The translations under genes were made by a program, and so were the position numbers. 55,580 nt of DNA, from NCBI GenBank assembly GCA_017623215.1, contig JAGAPO010000044.1, positions 1-55,580 on the forward strand, in the 5' to 3' direction. This document shows, in pieces, positions 8,422 to 17,670 of the stretch. Numbering within the stretch: position 1 is the first letter of the stretch; each line of letters opens with the position of its first letter. Below the pieces are notes generated by a model. The model saw nothing but the letters and a program-made list of their open reading frames with translations, made no database searches and had not been told where the DNA came from. This DNA comes from Lachnospiraceae bacterium (GTDB taxonomy: Bacteria; Bacillota; Clostridia; Lachnospirales; Lachnospiraceae).

Positions 8422-9324
8422 CTATTCCGGCTTTTCATTCCCGACTAACGCGCTCTCATCATTCACGAATGCGGTTCCGATTCCCTTGCTGGTAAAGAAC
8501 TCAAGCAGCAGGCAGTGCTGTCTGCGTCCGTCCAGAATATGTACTCTCGATACGCCGCCCTTTACCGCGTCGATGCAGTTGGTCAGCTTCGGGATCATTC
8601 CGCCGCCGACATAGCCGCTTCCAATCAGCTCCTCGGCCTTTTGAACCGTAAGAATCGAAATCAGGGAGCTCTTATCGCTCGGATCTGCATATACACCTTC
8701 AATATCGGTTAAGAACGCAAGCTTCTCCGCACCGACCGCCATGGCAACCGCGCAGGCCGCGTCATCCGCGTTGATATTGTAGGCCTGGAAATTATCGTCC
8801 ATACCAATCGGAGCGATAACCGGGACAAAATCATTTGCAATCAGAGTGTCGATAAGCTCGGTATTTACCTTTGTAATATTTCCGACGAATCCGATGTCTT
8901 CGCCGTTCGCCGCATAGCGGCGCTCCGCCTTCAACGTGCCTCCGTCCATTCCGCAGATACCGGCTGCCTTCACTCCAAGCTGCTCAATCATCTGAACCAG
9001 ATTCTTATTCACCTTGTTCAGAACCATCTCGGCGACCTCAAGCGTCTCTGCGTCCGTTACGCGAAGTCCCTGCACGAAACGGCTCTCATGGCCCATGAAT
9101 CCAACCCATTTGCTGATTTCCTTGCCGCCGCCGTGCACGATAATCGGCTGCATTCCGACCAGCTTTAAAAGTGCTACGTCCTTGATTACATTCTTCTGAA
9201 GCTCCGGATCGAGCATTGCGCTGCCGCCGTATTTAACAACGACTTTTTTATTGCTGAATTTCTGAATGTACGGAAGTGCCTCGATGAGGGTCTCCGCCTT
9301 AATCATGATTTTATTGATATCCAT
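8422..9324 (-). CDS. argB: acetylglutamate kinase
   Basis: Phosphorylates N-acetylglutamate, the step before ArgC, and is commonly the arginine-inhibited step in the cyclic pathway. It has 300 residues, normal for the family. The amino-acid kinase fold is seen in VVKYGGSAM near the N-terminus, [26 protein letters not shown] and the C-terminal GGMIPKL segment. AGGAGAG lies eight bases upstream of the ATG. It sits between argJ and argD, about 35 bases from argJ. Confidence 0.96.
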   Translation of the reverse strand: MDINKIMIKAETLIEALPYIQKFSNKKVVVKYGGSAMLDPELQKNVIKDVALLKLVGMQPIIVHGGGKEISKWVGFMGHESRFVQGLRVTDAETLEVAEMVLNKVNKNLVQMIEQLGVKAAGICGMDGGTLKAERRYAANGEDIGFVGNITKVNTELIDTLIANDFVPVIAPIGMDDNFQAYNINADDAACAVAMAVGAEKLAFLTDIEGVYADPSDKSSLISILTVQKAEELIGSGYVGGGMIPKLTNCIDAVKGGVSRVHILDGRRQHCLLLEFFTSKGIGTAFVNDESALVGNEKPE

Positions 9325-9358
9325 AGGTTAACTCTCCTGTTCTTATCCGTTCTTTCTT

Positions 9359-10591
9359 CTACGAGCGATAATCCGCGTTAATCTTTACATAATCATAGGT
9401 CAGATCACAGCCCCACGCAGTTGCCTCGGCATCGCCCAGCTTCAGATCCGCGATTGCGGTTACTTCACTCGCGGAAAGCACCTTCGTCGCATGCTCCTCC
9501 GAGAAATCGGTCTGCATCCCGTTCTCGAACAGCATAACCGAACCTTCCGCGCTTTCGATCGTCAAATCGACCTTGTACGGGTCAAAATCCACGCCCGAAT
9601 ATCCCATTGCACACAGAATTCTTCCGCCGTTCGCATCGTTGCCGTATACCGCTGTCTTAACCAGATTCGAGGAAATGACGGACTTCGCTAAAATTACCGC
9701 ATCCTCCTTCGTAACGGCTCCTACAATCTTCGCCGTGAACAGCTTGCTTGCTCCCTCACCGTCCGCCGCCATCTTCTTGGCAAGCTCTGTCATTACATAC
9801 CGGATTGCCTCTGCAAATACCTGATAATCCGCATTCTTCTCCGTAATTGCCGGATTGCCCGCAAGTCCGTTCGCAAGCACCATGCAGGAATCGTTCGTAG
9901 AGGTATCTCGGTCAACCGAAATCATGTTAAAGGAAACCTTAACCCCCGCCGATACTGCCTCCTGCAAAAGCGCCCTGTCGATCACCGCGTCCGTTGTGAT
10001 AACCGATAACATGGTAGCCATATTCGGATGAATCATGCCGGAACCCTTTGACATTCCGCCGATCGTAACGGTGGTCCCGCCGAGTTCAATGCTTACCGCG
10101 CATTCCTTCGGAATGGTATCCGTTGTCATAATCGCTGTTGCCGCGGTGTGTCCGGCCTCCCTGGTATCGTTAAGCGCGCCTGCGAGCATTCCGGCGCCTA
10201 TTTTAATTGCCTCCATCGGAAGTCTCGGCCCGATTACACCGGTCGATGCCGTAAAGATATTACAGCAGGTAATTCCTGCGCCAAGCGCCTGGGCACAGGC
10301 CTGCGCCATCTCCTTATTATCCTCCTCGCCCGGAAGCCCGGTCGCTGCGTTCGCAACACCGCTGTTTATAACAACCGCCTTAATCGGCTGTTTTTCCTGC
10401 AAAAGCCCCATATCCCAGCGAACCGGAGCCGCCTTTACCACATTGGTTGTAAAAGTACCCGCCGCGACAGCAGGAACCTCGCTCACAACCATCGCCATAT
10501 CAAGCTTATCTTTCTTCTTTTTAATTCCCGCGCACACACCGGCTGCCGAATATCCCTTCGGTGCGGTAACGCCGCCGTCTATGATCTTCAT
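9359..10591 (-). CDS. argJ: glutamate N-acetyltransferase (ornithine acetyltransferase) ArgJ
   Basis: Transfers the acetyl group from N-acetylornithine to glutamate, recycling it in the arginine pathway. Some members also use acetyl-CoA for the first step, and the sequence cannot settle that here. It has 410 residues. The self-cleavage motif is seen in HPNMATMLSVITTDA, where the precursor is cut between Ala and Thr to make alpha and beta chains; the Thr becomes the nucleophile. NSGVANAATG and the C-terminal CDLTYDYVKINADYRS are typical. GGAGG precedes the ATG. No argA is seen nearby, as expected when ArgJ closes the cycle. Confidence 0.95.
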   Translation of the reverse strand: MKIIDGGVTAPKGYSAAGVCAGIKKKKDKLDMAMVVSEVPAVAAGTFTTNVVKAAPVRWDMGLLQEKQPIKAVVINSGVANAATGLPGEEDNKEMAQACAQALGAGITCCNIFTASTGVIGPRLPMEAIKIGAGMLAGALNDTREAGHTAATAIMTTDTIPKECAVSIELGGTTVTIGGMSKGSGMIHPNMATMLSVITTDAVIDRALLQEAVSAGVKVSFNMISVDRDTSTNDSCMVLANGLAGNPAITEKNADYQVFAEAIRYVMTELAKKMAADGEGASKLFTAKIVGAVTKEDAVILAKSVISSNLVKTAVYGNDANGGRILCAMGYSGVDFDPYKVDLTIESAEGSVMLFENGMQTDFSEEHATKVLSASEVTAIADLKLGDAEATAWGCDLTYDYVKINADYRS

Positions 10592-10610
10592 ATCACATGC
10601 CTCCTTCTTA

Positions 10611-11651
10611 TTACGGGAACATCGGAACCAATTCCAGTCCCTCTGTCTCCTTTAATCCGAACATCAGGTTCATATTCTGAACCGCCTGACCGGCAGCGCC
10701 CTTTACCAGGTTATCCATCGCGCCCATCATAATCACGCGGTTTGTTCTCTCGTCAATGCGGAAATTCACGTCCACATAATTGCTTCCCTCGACGAATCTC
10801 GTCTCCGGGCAAAGATTCTTCTCGAGCACTCTGACGAACGTCTCGTTCTTATAATATTTATCGTAAGCAGCCTTTACCTCGTCGTAATCAACCTTCTTCG
10901 TAAGCGAAGCATACGCCGTTACCAGAATACCGCGGTTCATCGGAATCAGATGAGGAGTAAAGTTCAGATACACCGGCTTTCCGGCCGCGTAGCCAAGCTG
11001 TTCCTCAATCTCCGGAGTATGGCGATGGGTCGTCACGCCGTAAGCCTTGATATTCTCGTTCACCTCACAGTAGAGATTATCCACCTTCGCACCTCTTCCC
11101 GCCCCCGAGGTGCCGGACTTTGCATCAATAATAATCGTAGCCGGATCAATCAGTCCTTCCTTTACAAGAGGATAGATCGATAAGGTAGAGCAGGTCGGAT
11201 AGCATCCGGGATTCGCAACCAGTCTTGCGCCCTTAATCGCCTCTCTGTTAATCTCGCACAGTCCGTATACCGCTTCCGGAATGAACTGCGGGCTCTTGTG
11301 CTCGATTCCGTACCACTTTTCATAGACCGCAACGTCCTTGATTCTGAAATCCGCGCTTAAATCAATGATCTTCGTCTTCTTTAACACATCCTCGTTCACA
11401 ATGGATGCACACAGCCCCTGCGGTGTTGCGGTGAATATCACATCCGCCTTTTCGCTTAACTCCTCCATGTTATCATCCATACAGGTCGCGTCCACCAGCT
11501 CGAACATATTGCGGAATACATCCGCATACTTTTTATCAATATAACTTCTGGAACCGTACCATACGATCTCGGCGTCCTTATGTCCGAGCAGAATTCTGAC
11601 AAGCTCCTGTCCGGCATAGCCGGTCGAGCCAATAATTCCAACCTTTACCAT
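10611..11651 (-). CDS. argC: N-acetyl-gamma-glutamyl-phosphate reductase
   Basis: NADPH-dependent reduction of N-acetylglutamyl phosphate to the semialdehyde. It has 346 residues. The N-terminal nucleotide-binding motif is VGIIGSTGYAGQELVRIL. The catalytic Cys lies in LVANPGCYPTC, and the conserved stretch DAKSGTSGAGR follows. First gene of the operon, with AGGAA at the ribosome site and a promoter with tandem ARG boxes just upstream. Confidence 0.96.
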   Translation of the reverse strand: MVKVGIIGSTGYAGQELVRILLGHKDAEIVWYGSRSYIDKKYADVFRNMFELVDATCMDDNMEELSEKADVIFTATPQGLCASIVNEDVLKKTKIIDLSADFRIKDVAVYEKWYGIEHKSPQFIPEAVYGLCEINREAIKGARLVANPGCYPTCSTLSIYPLVKEGLIDPATIIIDAKSGTSGAGRGAKVDNLYCEVNENIKAYGVTTHRHTPEIEEQLGYAAGKPVYLNFTPHLIPMNRGILVTAYASLTKKVDYDEVKAAYDKYYKNETFVRVLEKNLCPETRFVEGSNYVDVNFRIDERTNRVIMMGAMDNLVKGAAGQAVQNMNLMFGLKETEGLELVPMFP

Positions 11652-11707
11652 ATCTTCCCATTCCTTTCCTGTTGTGTGCGTTCTCTTTCGTTCCTCATTA
11701 ATAGGTT

Positions 11708-11742
11708 TTTATAATTATACATCTTAGCGCAATTTTATGCAA
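11708..11742 (-). promoter_or_regulatory. argC promoter with two overlapping ARG boxes
   Basis: TTGCAT (11742-11737) and TATAAT (11719-11714) are 17 bases apart on the minus strand. Two ARG-box-like sites overlap it: TGCATAAAATTGCG (11741-11728, 10 of 14 matches to TGAATWWWWATTCA) and TGTATAATTATAAA (11721-11708, 11 of 14). Their starts are 20 bases apart, exactly as at argG. ArgR/AhrC with arginine as co-repressor is the likely regulator. The promoter abuts the 3' end of maf. Confidence 0.65.
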
Positions 11743-11745
11743 GTT

Positions 11746-12402
11746 CTATTTTACAAAAATATGATCTTTCTTCCGGTATGCGTAACCGTTCAGGCGGTCC
11801 GAAAGCATTCTGCCGGTATACAGATCAATTCCCGCCTCGTATACCCTCTGATACAGCTGCGACACCGGAAGTCCGACGATATTGTCGTAATTGCCGTCGA
11901 TCCTGTGGATATACACCGCGAATCTGCCCTGAATTGCATAAGCGCCCGCTTTATCGAGCGGCTCGCCGCACTGGGCATACTCCTGAATCTGGCTCTCCGT
12001 CATCGGATATACTTCCACTTCGCTGCGCTCTGCAAAGGAGATCTCTTCTTTTGTTCCGTCCTCGTTCTGAATGACTGCGCAGACTCCGGTATATACCGAA
12101 TGTATATTTCCGGCGAGCCTTGTAAGCATCTCCTTCGCCCGCTCCGGAGTTCCCGGCTTCCCAAGAACCATTCCGTCCTGAACTACCACGGTATCCGCTC
12201 CAATTATAACCGCCGGCCCTGCGACACGCCCTGCAACCTCAGACGCCTTCTCCCGGGACAGGCGCTTCACCAGCTCTTCGGGCGTCTCGCCTTCCCTTTT
12301 TACTTCTTCGGCCCTGCTGACCAGAACGGTATGCGAAATCCCCACCTGATTCAGGATCTCGCGCCTTCTCGGAGACCCCGAGGCCAATACTATCTGATAC
12401 AT
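11746..12402 (-). CDS. maf: Maf-family nucleoside triphosphate pyrophosphatase
   Basis: Cytoplasmic enzyme that hydrolyses non-canonical or UTP/dTTP-type nucleotides to monophosphates and is linked to septum inhibition in Bacillus. It has 218 residues. Typical features are IVLASGSPRRREIL at the N-terminus, GADTVVV with the catalytic Asp, LGKPGTPERAKEML, VYTGVCAV and GEPLDKAGAYAIQG. GGAGGAACATC precedes the ATG. It has its own promoter at 12435-12463 and sits between argC and argG without a metabolic link to them. Confidence 0.94.
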   Translation of the reverse strand: MYQIVLASGSPRRREILNQVGISHTVLVSRAEEVKREGETPEELVKRLSREKASEVAGRVAGPAVIIGADTVVVQDGMVLGKPGTPERAKEMLTRLAGNIHSVYTGVCAVIQNEDGTKEEISFAERSEVEVYPMTESQIQEYAQCGEPLDKAGAYAIQGRFAVYIHRIDGNYDNIVGLPVSQLYQRVYEAGIDLYTGRMLSDRLNGYAYRKKDHIFVK

Positions 12403-12434
12403 GATGTTCCTCCATGATTTACAACACTTTCCTT

Positions 12435-12463
12435 ATAATAGACCATTTTTTCTCAATGTGCAA
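12435..12463 (-). promoter_or_regulatory. maf promoter
   Basis: On the minus strand TTGCAC (12463-12458) and TATTAT (12440-12435) are spaced by 17 bases, about 32 bases before the maf start. It diverges from the argG promoter within the 323-base maf-argG gap. Confidence 0.55.
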
Positions 12464-12546
12464 GAATTTTTGACATTTGTTCTTGCGTTCCCACACGATT
12501 TGTTGTATATTACTAAAAAGTCGTGGGAAATTTCTTCATTTTGTGC

Positions 12547-12581
12547 TTGCATAATTTATCAATATGATGTATATTTATTAA
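12547..12581 (+). promoter_or_regulatory. argG promoter with two overlapping ARG boxes
   Basis: TTGCAT (12547-12552) and TATATT (12570-12575) are 17 bases apart. ARG-box-like sites TGCATAATTTATCA (12548-12561, 11 of 14 matches to TGAATWWWWATTCA) and TGTATATTTATTAA (12568-12581, 12 of 14) overlap both elements, again 20 bases apart. The arrangement matches the argC promoter almost base for base at the key positions. A leader of about 140 bases follows before argG. It has no stop in the argG frame, but the GGAGG at 12712 decides the start. No T-box motif was found in it. Confidence 0.65.
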
Positions 12582-12725
12582 AGATTTACAGGTACAGACA
12601 TGTGGAATCACCACTATGGCGGACCGGACGGCGTTTTGTACATACGACAGCTCACCTGCCGTCAGAATATCCGAACGGAACGAAACCGGTCTGCTTCATT
12701 ATTATTAACACGGAGGAATGTTATT

Positions 12726-13955
12726 ATGGAAAAAGAAAAAGTAATCCTTGCCTATTCCGGCGGTCTGGACACCACCGCGATTATCCCGTGGTTAAAGGAA
12801 AACTATGATTACGAAGTTGTATGCTGCTGCATCAACGTAGGACAGGGCAATGAGCTCGACGGTCTGGAAGAGAGAGCAAAGCTCTCCGGCGCAACCAAGC
12901 TCTACATCATGGATGTGGTAGATGAGTTCGCAGATGAATACATCGTTCCCTGCGTCCAGGCAGGCGCTGTATATGAGAACAAGTACCTGCTCGGTACCTC
13001 GATGGCACGTCCCCTGATCGCAAAGATTCTGGTTGACGTTGCAAGAAAAGAAGGCGCTGTTGCAATCTGCCACGGTGCTACCGGTAAGGGTAATGACCAG
13101 GTTCGTTTCGAACTCGGTATCAAGGCGCTTGCTCCCGATTTAAAGATTATCGCTCCCTGGAGATGCAATGAGACCTGGAAGATGAAGTCCCGTGAGGATG
13201 AGATTGAATACTGCAGACAGCATGGAATTAACCTTCCGTTCTCCGCAGATAACAGCTACAGCCGTGACAGAAACCTCTGGCACATCAGCCATGAGGGTCT
13301 TGAGCTTGAGGATCCGGCATGCGCTCCGAACTACGACCACCTGCTGGTACTCGGCGTTTCTCCTGAGAAGGCTCCCGATGAGGGCTGTGAAGTATCCATC
13401 TCCTTCGAGCAGGGTGTTCCGGTTGCATTGAACGGCGAGAAGCTGAAGGTATCCGAGATTATTGCAAAGCTCAACGAGCTCGGCGGCAAGCATGGCATCG
13501 GTATCGTAGATATCGTTGAGAACCGTGTTGTTGGTATGAAGTCCCGCGGCGTATACGAGACTCCCGGCGGAACAATCTTAATGGAAGCACATACACAGCT
13601 TGAGGAATTAATCCTTGACCGCGCTACCCTCTCCTGCAAGAAGGAGATCGCGAACCGTTATGCTGACGTTGTATACGAGGGCAAGTGGTTCACTCCTCTG
13701 CGCGAGGCTCTTCAGGCATTCGTTGTATCCACGCAGAAGTATGTAACCGGTGAAGCGAAGATGAAGCTCTACAAGGGCAATATCATCAAGCAGGGAACCA
13801 CTTCTCCTTATTCCTTATACAATGAGAGTATCGCATCCTTTACGACCGGTGATCTGTATGATCATCATGATGCGGAAGGCTTCATCAACCTCTTCGGTCT
13901 TTCCTTAAAGGTAAGAGCAATGAAGATGGCTGAGGTAGAGAAGAATCAGAAGTAA
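12726..13955 (+). CDS. argG: argininosuccinate synthase
   Basis: ATP-dependent joining of citrulline and aspartate to argininosuccinate. It has 409 residues. The N-terminal PP-loop ATP site is [16 protein letters not shown]. Also visible are [14 protein letters not shown], the substrate-binding segment [10 protein letters not shown], and [17 protein letters not shown]. The start at 12726 is fixed by GGAGG at 12712-12716, nine bases upstream; the frame is open further up to 12600 but lacks a ribosome site there. It is the only plus-strand gene recognised and is followed by a strong terminator. argF and argH are not in the window. Confidence 0.97.
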   Translation: MEKEKVILAYSGGLDTTAIIPWLKENYDYEVVCCCINVGQGNELDGLEERAKLSGATKLYIMDVVDEFADEYIVPCVQAGAVYENKYLLGTSMARPLIAKILVDVARKEGAVAICHGATGKGNDQVRFELGIKALAPDLKIIAPWRCNETWKMKSREDEIEYCRQHGINLPFSADNSYSRDRNLWHISHEGLELEDPACAPNYDHLLVLGVSPEKAPDEGCEVSISFEQGVPVALNGEKLKVSEIIAKLNELGGKHGIGIVDIVENRVVGMKSRGVYETPGGTILMEAHTQLEELILDRATLSCKKEIANRYADVVYEGKWFTPLREALQAFVVSTQKYVTGEAKMKLYKGNIIKQGTTSPYSLYNESIASFTTGDLYDHHDAEGFINLFGLSLKVRAMKMAEVEKNQK

Positions 13956-13970
13956 GGGATGGGATAGGAC

Positions 13971-14059
13971 GCCCACCCTTTGCAAAGCATACCCCACTGC
14001 GCCTGACTCTGTCGGGAGGGCACGTGGGGCATTGCTTTGCAAAGGGTGGGCTGTTTTTT
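13971..14059 (+). terminator. argG terminator with 19-bp perfect stem
   Basis: Arms at 13971-13989 (GCCCACCCTTTGCAAAGCA) and 14033-14051 pair perfectly over 19 bases. An inner CCCCAC/GTGGGG pair extends the stem, and a six-T run lies at 14054-14059. The T-run overlaps the stop of the convergent phosphoesterase gene. There is no T-run in the opposite direction. The stem is much longer than a usual terminator. Confidence 0.8.
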
Positions 14060-15162
14060 CATACCTGAGCGGCATACTCCCGATCTTCTCCGTCTCCGAG
14101 ACGAATCAGGGACAGTCTGCCTTTGGATGGAGTAAATATCAGAATATCCATGGATACTCCTATCTGGATCTGTTCGCGCAGTTCCGGATTGACACGCGGA
14201 TCTGCTCCGCCAATCAATATCTGCGGACAAGGCAGATGATTCGGATGGGTTCCGTTTTGTTGTCCGGGCAGTATAACCCGGTCATTGTGATTATGCCCGC
14301 TGATGCAGGCTATCAGAGGAGCCTTTGCAGCGGTATAGTCCGCATGAATGTTCCGTTTTTCTTCGTGATAGGCTGTGTGCGAAGCATATGCTTTCAGAAT
14401 CTTTTCTGCCTCTTCTCTGTCGCTAATCCAGCCGCATAGAGCTTTTATGTATGACTCTGCCGCACGCACTCCGGTCCATACTCCTAATTTTGCTGTCATG
14501 ACTCCGCTCTCACTTGGGGTGGTGAATGGTACGTGACAGAACAGGATGATATTCTGTATCTCCTGCATACTCTCCGGATTCAGAGCCGTCTCGGCAAGCC
14601 ATTTCAGTTGGATATCCCCGAATTCCCACAGCGGTGTCGGAAGCTCCGCCTCAACATCGGAACCGCTCGGAAGTGATAAAAAGATCAGTCTGCTGTGTGA
14701 CTTCTGCTCATCTACATAGAAATATGCGCTATGTCCCTCTCTGCGGGCTTTCTGATTGTCATAATGATTCCCGACAATGGAATACCAGAATTCTCTGTCA
14801 AAAAAGTCTGTTCCTAAGCCATCATGGTTCCCATGCAGGATATAACACGGGACATCCCCAACCGCGTCCGCAGTCTGATCGAAGATTCCGGTCAGAAGTT
14901 CCCGAATGCGGGCGTTGGAAGCATGTTCCGTTCTTCCAAGCATGGACAGGTTGTCACCGAGTGAAATAACGGCATTCGGTTTCCGAATCGCGGATATTTC
15001 CTTTAGGCCCTGGATCAGCAGACGAAAGCTCTCTCCCTTTAGAGAGGATGTGTGGAGATCGGTATAGATTGGTATTATCAGTGAGTCAGCTTCTGCCAGA
15101 GCCTGCAGCTTTGCTGCAGTATCCTCAACTTCTGCTTTCCATGCAGCAGTGTTATTCGTCAT
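14059..15162 (-). CDS. calcineurin-like metallophosphoesterase
   Basis: Cytoplasmic dinuclear-metal phosphoesterase of 367 residues with no signal peptide. Metal-ligand motifs appear in order: TDLH (about 34-37), LGDN, GNHD, the His of FCHVPF, and GHNHND near residue 285. This set defines the calcineurin-like family. The substrate is unknown; a nucleotide, phospholipid or protein phosphate are all possible. GGAGG lies nine bases before the ATG, and it has its own strong promoter at 15241-15270. It is downstream of the glycan locus on the same strand but probably separate. Confidence 0.85.
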   Translation of the reverse strand: MTNNTAAWKAEVEDTAAKLQALAEADSLIIPIYTDLHTSSLKGESFRLLIQGLKEISAIRKPNAVISLGDNLSMLGRTEHASNARIRELLTGIFDQTADAVGDVPCYILHGNHDGLGTDFFDREFWYSIVGNHYDNQKARREGHSAYFYVDEQKSHSRLIFLSLPSGSDVEAELPTPLWEFGDIQLKWLAETALNPESMQEIQNIILFCHVPFTTPSESGVMTAKLGVWTGVRAAESYIKALCGWISDREEAEKILKAYASHTAYHEEKRNIHADYTAAKAPLIACISGHNHNDRVILPGQQNGTHPNHLPCPQILIGGADPRVNPELREQIQIGVSMDILIFTPSKGRLSLIRLGDGEDREYAAQV

Positions 15163-15201
15163 AGTATATTTCCTCCGGATCTGTTTATTGTTCTCCTGTG
15201 A

Positions 15202-15277
15202 AAATAGATTGTCGGACGGGCGGAGTCACCCTGTACGCCTATTATACAATATATACGCTGCGTAAGTCAATCTATTT
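15202..15277 (-). promoter_or_regulatory. phosphoesterase promoter inside a perfect 10-bp inverted repeat
   Basis: TTGACT (15270-15265) and TATAAT (15246-15241) are 18 bases apart on the minus strand, the strongest promoter-like pair in the window. The pair lies within an inverted repeat, AAATAGATTG (15202-15211) and CAATCTATTT (15268-15277); the right arm overlaps the -35. This could be an operator pair or a stem in DNA. The remaining part of 15163-15356 has no terminator that I can recognise for the glycan operon. Confidence 0.55.
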
Positions 15278-15356
15278 CCCATACTAATCTCCATTCCGAG
15301 AACGGTTTTGGTTCGAGGAATCGCGCACCTGAAAGTCACGAATGCAATTTCTCACA

Positions 15357-17666
15357 CTACTCTTCAATCGGAAGATACTGGATTTCTTCTTCGACCCGCT
15401 CGAACGTGTTGCCGGTCAAAATCAGACCTTCCGGTTCTCCCTCAATATAGATACCGCCAATGCAATCCACACTGTGATTTGAATCAATTACCATGTCACG
15501 GATATTTCCGGCCTTTGTCCCGCGAACATAGATAAGCGAGTTATTGCTCAGGCTATTCTCCCGCATGGTCATTCCCATGAGAAGCGGCTCTGCATCTGTA
15601 GAATGCGCATATAAGAAGGAATATCCGGGCAGTGTCATCGCCTTCTTTTCAAAACCATCATGGTAATTATACCAGCCAAAGCTATGATAGATCGCATTGG
15701 CATCTGTCAGCGTATTATTAAGATAGGTGATATACCAGCCTGTGTGGTACCCACCATATCCGTATTTCCCGTAGGTCTTGATTCCGGGCGAGCGGGTAAT
15801 CGTCGCTCCGTCTACCACAGTATTACACTGTGCTACATAGAACGAAAAGATCCCGCAGTTATCGATCCTCCAGTCCTTCAGATACCAGTTCGTGAACAAT
15901 GGAATAATGGTCAGATGAGAGCCCTCATCCGGCTCCGCTGCGAATGCTTCATCAATCGTTACCGTATGCCCGTCAACCGCTGTAATCTCGCGGTACTGTC
16001 CGGCTCCGGTTCCGGATATGATACAAAGCTTAGAGCCCACCAGGGCCTTCTTCATATCGGTATCACTCGGGAAGGTATAGGTAAGACCGTCTATCTTAAC
16101 CGGGCCGCAATACCCGATACCGGTTGAACCGTCCGTTGTAAATCCTTCATGATCCCCAAGGCTTGTTCCTTTATTGTAAAAGCGGGCAAAATAGACATTA
16201 TCTCCCGCACAGCCAAGCGTAATACCGCTCGTAGTCAGATCCTCAATAATCGCCTTGTTCATATTTCCAAGCGGCATCCAGGCCATCGCATTACCGCTGT
16301 CCGTTGCAATCACGTTCTGCAGCCTGAAATACTCATTCTCTCCCAGTGCCAACACCCGTCCTGACCACATAAAATCGCAATCCAGAATCTTTACATTCTC
16401 ACCTGTAATGGTAATCATATCCAGATCCATATTCCAGATCTCCGACAGTATCTTATCATATACCGCCGCGGACTCTGCGCCCTCGAGCCCGGAGAACGCG
16501 CTCATATTCACGCGGACACCTTCGATTCGCACATTCTGTGCCGGATCTGATTCCGTACCTGCTTTCAGCAGCTCACCGACTCTGCCTCCCGTGAATTCCA
16601 GATTTTCAATCGCAAAATTACTCTCTCCTGTTATCATACAGTCCGGAAGTGTTCCCGGTGCCCACTCCGTCAGGTTTCCATGCTCATCCGGAATTCCTTT
16701 CGTTCTCCACTCATCCGTCCAGAATATGGAGGTTCGCTGATACCCATCCCCGCGAAGAACCACTCCCTTCGGGATATGAAAGCTCTGCGTCAGCTGATAG
16801 CGTCCTGCCGGAAAATAGATGATACCTCCGCCTTCTTCCTCTACCCTTGCAAGCAGCTCCTTCAAAGCCGGAGAACAGTCAGAATCCGCTGTATTCGATA
16901 TTCCATAATCCAGAACATTATAGACCGTCTTCCTCCAGGAATCTTCCGGAGATGGCCCAATCGTAATACTGCCGCAGTCGCAGGCCGCATAGCCATTATA
17001 ATATCTTACCTGATACTCACCTTCTGCCAGACCGCTCACTGGAAAGCAAACCGAATACGCATCATAGACGGTATCCGCCAAAATCTTTGTAATCTTACCA
17101 TCCTTGTTCGTAAAGAGAGCATAGACTTGTGCATCCTCCGTCACCTTAAGGCACTCTCCCTGCAGACGAAGCCAGCCCTCCTTTGTCGCAATCGAACCCT
17201 CATCCCCCTGCATCCACTGAACCTTAGGAGCATTCAAAAGAAGGGTTACCTCCTCATCTCCCGACAGCTTTAAAGTATACACTCCTTCTGAGAATTCCTC
17301 CGGAATCTGCACCTTGAAGGACTGTCTGTTCAATTGCAGAAGCTCGACTTCTTGCGTCTTCGTACCGTCCGATATCACAGCCTTCCAATCCGTATCAAAA
17401 TACTCGCCAATCACCATCGCAGTATATCCGTTCTGAATCACCGTATTGCCCTGATAGAATACAACAGCATCTCCCGTCCATTCCTCCTGCATAGGAAGAT
17501 TCGGCATCTCAGGTATCACCTCATAGGCCTGCTCTGCCTCACTGGTAGCTCCGAGGGTATGCGTCGTTCCCTCTTGAGCCGGAGCTTCTTTAGAAGTGCA
17601 GGCAGTCATTTGAATCAGCATACTGACAATCAATAAAAGCACAACGAATAATCGGTTTCTCCTCAT
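15357..17666 (-). CDS. lipoprotein with two Ig-like domains and pectate-lyase-type beta-helix (paralogue 1)
   Basis: Predicted surface lipoprotein of 769 residues. A signal peptide ends at the lipobox with Cys23. After an Ala/Glu-rich linker come two beta-sandwich segments (about 67-155 and 155-240) resembling IPT/TIG-type domains, with the recurring NAPKVQWMQGDEG. From about 246 a pectate_lyase_3/GH28-related right-handed beta-helix begins (VYNVLDYGISN, then GGGIIYFPAGRY and GVVLRGDGY). Such proteins bind or cleave polysaccharides; no catalytic residues can be assigned here. GAGGTGA precedes the ATG, four bases after the stop of paralogue 2. It is the last gene of the unit that starts at 28072. 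Confidence 0.82.
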   Translation of the reverse strand: MRRNRLFVVLLLIVSMLIQMTACTSKEAPAQEGTTHTLGATSEAEQAYEVIPEMPNLPMQEEWTGDAVVFYQGNTVIQNGYTAMVIGEYFDTDWKAVISDGTKTQEVELLQLNRQSFKVQIPEEFSEGVYTLKLSGDEEVTLLLNAPKVQWMQGDEGSIATKEGWLRLQGECLKVTEDAQVYALFTNKDGKITKILADTVYDAYSVCFPVSGLAEGEYQVRYYNGYAACDCGSITIGPSPEDSWRKTVYNVLDYGISNTADSDCSPALKELLARVEEEGGGIIYFPAGRYQLTQSFHIPKGVVLRGDGYQRTSIFWTDEWRTKGIPDEHGNLTEWAPGTLPDCMITGESNFAIENLEFTGGRVGELLKAGTESDPAQNVRIEGVRVNMSAFSGLEGAESAAVYDKILSEIWNMDLDMITITGENVKILDCDFMWSGRVLALGENEYFRLQNVIATDSGNAMAWMPLGNMNKAIIEDLTTSGITLGCAGDNVYFARFYNKGTSLGDHEGFTTDGSTGIGYCGPVKIDGLTYTFPSDTDMKKALVGSKLCIISGTGAGQYREITAVDGHTVTIDEAFAAEPDEGSHLTIIPLFTNWYLKDWRIDNCGIFSFYVAQCNTVVDGATITRSPGIKTYGKYGYGGYHTGWYITYLNNTLTDANAIYHSFGWYNYHDGFEKKAMTLPGYSFLYAHSTDAEPLLMGMTMRENSLSNNSLIYVRGTKAGNIRDMVIDSNHSVDCIGGIYIEGEPEGLILTGNTFERVEEEIQYLPIEE

Positions 17667-17670
17667 TTCG

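Noticed and set aside
12600..12725. An in-frame upstream extension of argG starting at an ATG at 12600
   Set aside because: There is no ribosome site there, while GGAGG at 12712 fits the ATG at 12726, and argininosuccinate synthases start at that point.
12582..12725. A T-box or arginine riboswitch in the argG leader
   Set aside because: No T-box TGGNACCGCG-type motif or terminator hairpin was found; ARG boxes at the promoter explain regulation.
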